A DNA stretch of 27,075 nucleotides. Origin: 2-02-FULL-62-14 sp035632555 (lineage in GTDB: Bacteria > Nitrospirota > Nitrospiria > Nitrospirales > Nitrospiraceae). The notes below the pieces were generated by a model that searched no databases, had not been told where the DNA came from, and worked only from the letters and a program-made list of their open reading frames with translations. Location of the stretch: contig DASQGO010000128.1 in NCBI GenBank assembly GCA_035632555.1, positions 1 through 27,075 of the forward strand. The letters run 5' to 3'. Positions 21,466 through 27,075 of the stretch are shown here, piece by piece. How positions within the stretch are numbered: position 1 is the first letter of the stretch; each line of letters starts with the position of its first letter. Position numbers and translations under genes: made by a program.

Positions 21466-23151
21466 ATGCTCACTGAGCTGCGCATCGCCAACTTCGCGAT
21501 CATCGATCAGCTCAGCCTGGACTGCACGCGCGGGTTTCATGTTCTGACCGGCGAAACCGGAGCCGGAAAATCCATCATTATTGACGCGATTGCCCTGCTC
21601 GTCGGCGGGCGGGCGGACGAGAGCCTGATCCGTTCCGGCGTGGAGGAAGCCGTGCTCGAGGCGGCGATCAGTCTGCCGGCGGCAAGCCCGCTTACGGCGC
21701 GTCTGCGGGAAGAAGGTTTGCTGAGTCATGGCGACACGGAACTGATCCTGCGTCGTGTGCTGTCACGATCAGGCCGCCATAAACTGTATATCAATGGCAG
21801 CCTGACCCCGCTCCGGACGCTTCAAAGCCTCGCCGGCACGCTGATTGACATTCACGGCCAGCATGAACAGCAGTCGCTGCTGTCGCCCCAGTCTCAGTTG
21901 GAAGCATTGGATGCGTTCGGACGCCTCACGGAGGGACGCAAAAGCTATGCGCAGGCTTACGAGCGTTGGCGTGCCTGCCAGCGCGAACGGGAGGAATTGG
22001 CCGCGCAGCTCGCCGAACGGAGCCAGCGGGAAGAGTTGCTTCGGTTTCAGTTTCGAGAGCTACAGGATGCCGACGTGAAAGCGGGGGAAGAGGCAGCCTT
22101 GCAGGTCGAACGTAACCGGCTGGCGCATGCGCACCGGCTGAACGAATTGTCCCAGGGAAGTTATGAGGCCTTGTACGGCGACGACGGATCGATCCTCGGC
22201 TTGCTCGGTCGGGTGCGGGACCAGGTCAAGGACCTAGCCGGCATCGATTCGGAGGGGAAAGAGTGGGAAGCGCTATGCGACGGGGCGACGGCGCAGTTGC
22301 GCGAACTGGCGCACCATCTGCGGCAGTATCGTGACGGGTTGGAGCAGGACCCTGCGCGGCTGGCTCAGGTGGAGGAACGGCTGGACCGCCTTCAACGGCT
22401 GAAGAAGAAATACGGAGGAAGCGAAGAAGCCGTGCTGGCGAAGCGGGAGCAGCTGCAACGCGAGATCGATGCGCTGGATTCCGGCGAGACGCGCTTCGCC
22501 GAAATGGAACGAACGTTGTCTGATGCCCGGCAACAGGCTGACAAGCTGGCCGAAGGCCTCACGCGCGAGCGGACGAAGGCAGCCAAGAAGCTTGATGGCA
22601 AGGTGGCGGCCGAGCTGGCGGCGCTGCGGATGGATCGGACCCGTTTTGAAGTATCGGTCGAGACAGACCGCACCGAGGCCGGTCTCGGTCCCGGAGGGCG
22701 TGACCGGGTTGAATACCGGTTCTCGGCGAACGAGGGGGAACCCCTTCAGCCGCTGGCACGTGTGGCGTCAGGCGGTGAACTCTCGCGCGTGATGCTGGCG
22801 ATGAAGACAGTGCTGGCCGAGGCGGATGGAGTGCCGATCGTGATCTTCGACGAGATTGATTCGGGTGTTGGAGGCGGCGTGGCGGCCGTGATGGGAAAGC
22901 GTCTTCATGCCCTGGCCAAATACCGCCAGGTGTTCTGCATCACGCATTTGCCGCAGATTGCTTCGCAAGCCGACGTGCATTATGTGATCGAGAAAAGCGT
23001 ATCGAAAAAGCGGACAGTGACGCAAGCGCGGAAGCTCAGCCAAGCAGACCGCCAGGAGGAGGTTGCACGCATGCTTGGAGGTCAGGCCGTTACCAGCGCG
23101 GCACGTAAAACGGCGGCCGAGATGATTGAAGAGTCGAAGGGCGGTGCCTAG
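21466..23151 (+). CDS. recN: DNA repair protein RecN
   Basis: The 561-residue SMC-like ATPase acts in double-strand break repair. The Walker A motif GETGAGKS is at residues 29-36 in the normal N-terminal context (LRIANFAIIDQLSL). Two long charged coiled-coil stretches surround the centre (for example RLDRLQRLKKKYGGSEEAV). The C-terminal ATPase half shows the signature SGGELSRVMLAMKTVL, Walker B VIFDEIDSGVGG, and ITHLPQIASQADVHYVIEK. Length is normal for RecN. It follows trxA, probably on the same transcript. Its TAG stop lies in a CCTAGG palindrome that also provides the stop of the convergent receiver/HD-GYP-like gene. Confidence 0.97.
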   Translation: MLTELRIANFAIIDQLSLDCTRGFHVLTGETGAGKSIIIDAIALLVGGRADESLIRSGVEEAVLEAAISLPAASPLTARLREEGLLSHGDTELILRRVLSRSGRHKLYINGSLTPLRTLQSLAGTLIDIHGQHEQQSLLSPQSQLEALDAFGRLTEGRKSYAQAYERWRACQREREELAAQLAERSQREELLRFQFRELQDADVKAGEEAALQVERNRLAHAHRLNELSQGSYEALYGDDGSILGLLGRVRDQVKDLAGIDSEGKEWEALCDGATAQLRELAHHLRQYRDGLEQDPARLAQVEERLDRLQRLKKKYGGSEEAVLAKREQLQREIDALDSGETRFAEMERTLSDARQQADKLAEGLTRERTKAAKKLDGKVAAELAALRMDRTRFEVSVETDRTEAGLGPGGRDRVEYRFSANEGEPLQPLARVASGGELSRVMLAMKTVLAEADGVPIVIFDEIDSGVGGGVAAVMGKRLHALAKYRQVFCITHLPQIASQADVHYVIEKSVSKKRTVTQARKLSQADRQEEVARMLGGQAVTSAARKTAAEMIEESKGGA

Positions 23152-24245
23152 GCGCCGGTGGAAGCCGGACGCGGGGACTGCAATTCTCCGGACCGCTCGA
23201 GAAACAGTTCCACGAGGCCGGGGTCCAGGGCCGTGCCGGCCTGGCTGCTGAGATGCGCGCATGCATCGGCGAACGGCATGGCCGGGTGCCCGTTGGGCGC
23301 TGTCAACCGGTCGAACGCCTGAGCGATGCCGACGATTCTGGCGAGTAACGGGATGCGGTCTCCGGCAAGCCCATTCGGGTGGCCGGAGCCGTTGTACTGC
23401 TCATGGTGATGGGCAATGATAGCCGACGCGCCTTCAGGCAACCCGAGCGTGGCGGTCATCTGAACGCCGAGTGCTGGGTGAAGATCGTCAATCCTGCCTG
23501 AGTCACGGGTGTCCTGTCCTCCAATGTCTCCACGGTCCAGTGCGACATAACCGATGTCGTGCAGGAGTGAACCGATCGCCAGGGCGTGCTGATCGTCGGA
23601 ATTTAAATTCAAGGGCGCGGCCAACAGCGAGGCATAGCCGCGGACGCGGTTGGCATGAGCAAACAGCGCATGGCTGGAAGCCTCCAGCAGATCCGACAGG
23701 AGATGGAAATCTCCGGTCGATCGCTGTTCCAGAAACGCCGAAGCGGCATGCATCGGCGCGGAGGACGGAAAACGGTCTCGCAACTGCGTCCAGGCATCGG
23801 CTGTCCGGCGTAAGTCCGTCCAGAGACCAGGCGTGGAGCGGAGGAAGTCGCGTATCCCATCGAGCCGGCGCTTTTTCTCCAAGGTGTGATTGATCAGCGT
23901 GATCAATTCGGCGACGTTAAACGGTTTCAGGAGATAGCCGGCGGCGCCATGCCGGACGGCCTCCTGTGAAGATTTGAGCGTGCCGTAACCGGTGATGATG
24001 ATGATTTCGACGCCGCGGCGGGCGCATTTGATGGCATGGAATAGATCGAGACCATGCCCATCCGGAAGCTTGAGATCCAGTGTGACGAGGTCGATCGGCT
24101 GCGTCACAAGCGCTTGCAAGGCCTCGTGCCGGCTGCTCGTGAGGGCCAGCTCAAAAAACGGGCGGAGAATAATTTTGAGAGCGTTGCGGGGGCCCTCTTC
24201 ATCCTCTACGATGAGAATGGTCGGTCTAGAACGTTCCATCGGCAT
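23148..24245 (-). CDS. Receiver domain with degenerate HD-GYP-like domain
   Basis: The 365-residue product begins with an intact receiver (TILIVEDEEG, phospho-acceptor Asp57 in TLDLKLPDG, IITGYG, LLKPF), then a linker of about 80 residues, then an HD-GYP-like domain. Visible metal-site residues include His in AHANRVRGYA, His229-Asp230 in LLHDIGY, His in DLHPALG and the HHHE block. The canonical Lys of HDIGK is Tyr, GYP is GHP (288-290), and the late metal-ligand Asp is Gln309 (AQAFD). Such proteins normally hydrolyse c-di-GMP; activity here is uncertain. The start at 24245 has AGGTG upstream. It is 62 bp downstream of the NtrC-type gene, so it is probably the third gene of that operon and may be phosphorylated by the same kinase. 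Confidence 0.85.
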   Translation of the reverse strand: MPMERSRPTILIVEDEEGPRNALKIILRPFFELALTSSRHEALQALVTQPIDLVTLDLKLPDGHGLDLFHAIKCARRGVEIIIITGYGTLKSSQEAVRHGAAGYLLKPFNVAELITLINHTLEKKRRLDGIRDFLRSTPGLWTDLRRTADAWTQLRDRFPSSAPMHAASAFLEQRSTGDFHLLSDLLEASSHALFAHANRVRGYASLLAAPLNLNSDDQHALAIGSLLHDIGYVALDRGDIGGQDTRDSGRIDDLHPALGVQMTATLGLPEGASAIIAHHHEQYNGSGHPNGLAGDRIPLLARIVGIAQAFDRLTAPNGHPAMPFADACAHLSSQAGTALDPGLVELFLERSGELQSPRPASTGA

Positions 24246-24307
24246 GATGATTCACCTGATACGCTGGGGTGTGCGAATAGTCAAGCGCAGCATGCTTTTC
24301 GACCGCG

Positions 24308-25729
24308 TCACCGGGTCAGGGAGGCCGCCTGCTGCGGTTCCGATCCGGTTTCGGGAGACGGCCGTGTAATGCCCAGCATGTCCATCCGATATTTCAACAT
24401 GCGGCGGCTGATACCGAGCAGGGCGGCGGCATGGGTTTGCACGTAGGCTGTCCGCTGCAACGCATCCAGAATCATCTTCCGTTCGAATTCGAGCACGGAT
24501 TTCTCCAGCGAGACGTGGCCGGCTGGAACGTCGGCAGGTACCGTCTCGGACCGTGATGCCGCCTCCACTAGGCCGGCGGGCAGATGTTCCGGTTCAATGG
24601 GCTTCCCGTGCGACCAGATGAGCGCCTGCTCCACGACGTTCTCAAGCTCCCGGACGTTGCCGGGCCAGGAATATGCCGACAAAATCTCAAGGGCGTCCTT
24701 CGTGAATTCCTGCTGGGGACGGCCTTCGCCCTCGGTCCGCTTGGCAAGAAAATGTTGAGCTAGGAGTGAAATGTCCTCGCGGCGGTCACGCAAGGATGGC
24801 AAGTGCAGCACGACCACGTTGATGCGATAGTACAGATCTTCGCGGAACGCTTCCCGTTTGACGAGGTCGGCGAGTTGTTTGTTGGTGGCGGTGATGATCC
24901 GCACATCGACTTTGACGGGTTGCGTGCCTCCCACGCGGGTGAATTCCCGCTCCTGGAGCACCCGCAGCAGCTTCGCCTGAGTGGCGGGGCTCAGATCGCC
25001 GATTTCGTCGAGGAACAGCGTGCCGCCGTGCGCCAGCTCGAACTGGCCGATACGCCGGGCCTGGGCGTCCGTGAACGAGCCCTTTTCATGTCCGAAGAGC
25101 TCGCTCTCGATCAGCGTGTCAGGCAGGGCGGCGGAATTGAGGGCGATAAATGGCCGGTCACGGCGCACACTGTTGTAATGAAGCGCGCGCGCGACCAGCT
25201 CTTTTCCTGTGCCGCTTTCCCCGGTGATGAGCACGGTGGTCTTGGTGTCGGCGACCTGCTCGATTTTTGAATAGATCTCCTGCATGGCGGGGCTTTTGCC
25301 GATGAGATTGTGGAAGGAATATCGCTTGGCCACCTGTGCGCGAAGATGGAGGACTTCCTGTTCCAGTTCGCCCGTTTCGAGGGCTTTGGCGACGATGAGG
25401 CGAAGCTCTTCGACATCGAACGGTTTCGAAAGATAATCCGCCGCGCCGAGCTTCATGGCCTCCACTGCCGTTTTCACGGTTTTGGTTCCGGTGAGCATGA
25501 TCACGGGAACGCGGGCATCCTCCTCGCGGATCGTCTTCAGCAGTGTCAATCCGTCCATGCCCGGCATGACAACGTCCAACAGGACCAGATGGGGAGATTC
25601 TCGGCGAAAGAGATCCAAGCCCTCCTGTGCCGTCGACGCGCTGAGCGCTTCATAGGTAGGCTCCAGAACTACTTTGAGGGAGGCGCGGATGCCCGCCTCG
25701 TCATCGACTAACAGAATCCGTTTTCTCAT
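24308..25729 (-). CDS. NtrC-family sigma54-dependent response regulator
   Basis: The 473-residue product has a receiver (Asp9/Asp10, phospho-acceptor Asp52 in LLDVVMPGMDG, Thr80, Lys102), an AAA+ sigma54-activation domain, and a C-terminal Fis-type helix-turn-helix (AAALLGISRRMLKYRMDMLG). The AAA+ part shows Walker A GESGTGKE (170-177), Walker B FLDEIGDL (Asp241-Glu242), and R-finger region FREDLYYRINVV. The sigma54-contacting loop, usually GAFTGA, reads GSFTDA (217-222); the key Thr is kept. The start at 25729 is chosen because the receiver begins there; the frame upstream lies inside the kinase gene. It overlaps that gene by 29 bp, so kinase and regulator are translationally coupled cognate partners. 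It should activate sigma54 promoters; its targets are not visible here. Confidence 0.95.
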   Translation of the reverse strand: MRKRILLVDDEAGIRASLKVVLEPTYEALSASTAQEGLDLFRRESPHLVLLDVVMPGMDGLTLLKTIREEDARVPVIMLTGTKTVKTAVEAMKLGAADYLSKPFDVEELRLIVAKALETGELEQEVLHLRAQVAKRYSFHNLIGKSPAMQEIYSKIEQVADTKTTVLITGESGTGKELVARALHYNSVRRDRPFIALNSAALPDTLIESELFGHEKGSFTDAQARRIGQFELAHGGTLFLDEIGDLSPATQAKLLRVLQEREFTRVGGTQPVKVDVRIITATNKQLADLVKREAFREDLYYRINVVVLHLPSLRDRREDISLLAQHFLAKRTEGEGRPQQEFTKDALEILSAYSWPGNVRELENVVEQALIWSHGKPIEPEHLPAGLVEAASRSETVPADVPAGHVSLEKSVLEFERKMILDALQRTAYVQTHAAALLGISRRMLKYRMDMLGITRPSPETGSEPQQAASLTR

Positions 25730-27075
25730 GTTCCATGCGCTCCCTGGCAAAAAGATCTTCAGGCTGTCGAATGGGCAGGTTGACAAAGAACGCTGTTCCG
25801 CGACCGGGCTGGCTTTCCACCTCGATATACCCGTGATGTTCCTGGACGATTTGATGAACAATCGTCAGGCCCAGTCCGGTGCCTTCCCGTTCCTCGCTAT
25901 GGTGCTTGGTCGTGTAAAAGGGATCGAAGATGTGGTCCAGATCAGCCGGGGGAATGCCGGGTCCGGTGTCGCGTACTTCGATCTGGGCCCACAGATCCCC
26001 GTCAGGCTTGCTCAGGCGTCTCGTCTGCACAGACAAGTTTCCTCCGCGGTCGCCCATGGCTTCCATGGCGTTGATCAGGAGATTGAGCAGGACCTGCTTG
26101 ATCTGCTGGCGATCGAGCATGACGTTCGGCAAATTGCGGGCAAAGTCTTTTTCGACGGTAATGCCCTTGCTCTCGGCCTTGACCTCCACGAAGTAGAGGC
26201 ACGAGGCGACAGTGTCGTTCAGATTCTCCACGGAGAACTTTGGTTCCATGTACCGGGCATAGTCCAGGATTTCCTGGATCAGGCGTTCGATTCGGAGCAC
26301 GTCTTCATGGACAATTTGGCTGAAGTGCCCGATGAACTCGTCATCCTGCTTGCGTTCCGGCGCCAACTGGACAAACGTCTTGATAGACGTGAGCGGGTTC
26401 CGAATCTCGTGCGCGAATCCTCCGGCAATCGTTTCCAGGGAGCGCAGCCGATCGGTCCGGCGCATCAGCAGGCGCGACCGGCGGAGGTCCTCGTACAGCA
26501 TGGCATTGTCGAGCGCGACGGCGGCATTCTGGGCCAGCGTGGTCAGGAGGGCCAGATCGGCTTCGGAATACATGCTGCGGCCGGCGCGACTGCCGAAATT
26601 GAAGAAGCCGATCAGACGGTCTTTGTTGACCAGTGGAATGCAGAGCTCGGCGTGCAGAAGCTGCAACGAGTCCAGGATGGCCTGCTCGGCTGGGTTGTCC
26701 TGGTCCTGCCGCAGTTCTTCCAGGACGGCAATCGATCGCGTTCTGGCCAGGAGCTGCGGAAGGCGGGCGCTGGAAGAGAACGTGACGGTTTTCATCTCGT
26801 CGAAATCCAGGCCGTGGGCGGCGGCAAGATAGTACTGTCCCTTTTCCTTCTCGAGCAGAAAGACGGAAATCTTCTCGATGCCGAGTACGCGCGCCAACGT
26901 GTCCATGATAGTGCTGTTCAGCGCGCTCAGGTCCAGAATGGTCACCATCGCTTTGCTGAACTCGATCAACGTTTCATAGGCGTCGTGGCGTTGCTGGAAC
27001 AACATACGCTCGAAGGCCTTTTCGACCCGACGTTGAATTCCGGCCAAGGCTCCGGCGAAGACCAAAAAGGTCGCC
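25701..27075 (-). CDS. GAF-domain sensor histidine kinase (5' end outside window)
   Basis: The frame stays open to the window end, so the N-terminus is missing. The visible part begins with the end of a hydrophobic stretch (ATFLVFAGALAGIQRR) that looks like the last membrane segment of an N-terminal sensor region. A coiled linker (FERMLFQQRHDAYETL) follows, then a GAF domain (TLARVLGIEKISVFLLEKEK … LCIPLVNKDRLIGFFNFG), then a HisKA domain with the phospho-His in GGFAHEIRNPLTSIK (codon at 26409-26411). The ATPase domain shows NLLINAMEAMGDRGG, DTGPGIPPADLDHIFDPFYT and GTGLGLTIVHQI. The apparent TTG start at 27065 is only where the visible frame allows a start. The 3' end overlaps the NtrC-type gene by 29 bp. 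The sensed signal is unknown. Confidence 0.95.
   Translation of the reverse strand, partial: ATFLVFAGALAGIQRRVEKAFERMLFQQRHDAYETLIEFSKAMVTILDLSALNSTIMDTLARVLGIEKISVFLLEKEKGQYYLAAAHGLDFDEMKTVTFSSSARLPQLLARTRSIAVLEELRQDQDNPAEQAILDSLQLLHAELCIPLVNKDRLIGFFNFGSRAGRSMYSEADLALLTTLAQNAAVALDNAMLYEDLRRSRLLMRRTDRLRSLETIAGGFAHEIRNPLTSIKTFVQLAPERKQDDEFIGHFSQIVHEDVLRIERLIQEILDYARYMEPKFSVENLNDTVASCLYFVEVKAESKGITVEKDFARNLPNVMLDRQQIKQVLLNLLINAMEAMGDRGGNLSVQTRRLSKPDGDLWAQIEVRDTGPGIPPADLDHIFDPFYTTKHHSEEREGTGLGLTIVHQIVQEHHGYIEVESQPGRGTAFFVNLPIRQPEDLFARERMEHEKTDSVSR

Overview
The window is about 27 kb of GC-rich bacterial chromosome. It suggests a Gram-negative bacterium: there is a complete lptD-type outer-membrane LPS assembly gene and several secreted or envelope proteins. 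The gene set fits a Nitrospira-like (Nitrospirota) genome: a B12-dependent ribonucleotide reductase, a split carboxyltransferase AccD, long two-component kinases with GAF domains, and many multi-domain signalling proteins. That assignment is inference from gene content and protein style; no rRNA or other marker is present. No CRISPR array, tRNA, rRNA, prophage or insertion sequence was seen.

Layout. (a) 1-4195, minus strand: a class II ribonucleotide reductase starts a tightly packed run through a MEMO1/AmmB-like protein, a membrane-anchored SH3-like protein and a HAD phosphatase cut by the window start. (b) 4280-9124, plus strand: a YjbQ-type protein, an unknown 337-residue protein closely followed by a large metallo-beta-lactamase/receiver/cyclic-nucleotide-binding/GGDEF fusion, then two small unknown genes. 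A frameshifted remnant of a third small gene ends at 9358. (c) 9377-11719, minus strand: a small secreted repeat protein, a PHP-domain phosphoesterase, and a dihydroneopterin aldolase fused to a methyltransferase. (d) 11769-14830, plus strand: a molybdenum cofactor operon (moaC, a moaD-moaE fusion, moaA, with 4-bp overlaps) behind a strong sigma70-like promoter, followed by a His-rich Ni/Co-type transporter. (e) 15012-21004, plus strand: a class II cyclic-nucleotide phosphodiesterase-like protein, accD, folC, lptD and a small secreted TPR-like protein, closely spaced. (f) 21012-23151, plus strand: trxA and recN behind their own promoter. (g) 23148-27075, minus strand: a GAF histidine kinase (5' end outside the window), an NtrC-type sigma54 activator overlapping it by 29 bp, and a receiver/HD-GYP-like protein whose stop codon overlaps that of recN.

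How it fits together. Most of the window is housekeeping: deoxynucleotide synthesis, Mo cofactor, folate (the FolB domain and FolC), fatty-acid synthesis, LPS export and DNA repair. Overlaid on this is a concentration of nucleotide-second-messenger proteins: the MBL-REC-cNMP-GGDEF fusion (a probable c-di-GMP synthase with a cyclic-nucleotide sensor), a cyclic-nucleotide phosphodiesterase relative, and an HD-GYP-like protein with altered metal-site residues. The strongest candidates for something under-described are that fusion with its unknown partner gene, the FolB-methyltransferase fusion, and the receiver/HD-GYP protein attached to the kinase/NtrC pair. I did not find an obviously new defence or mobile system.
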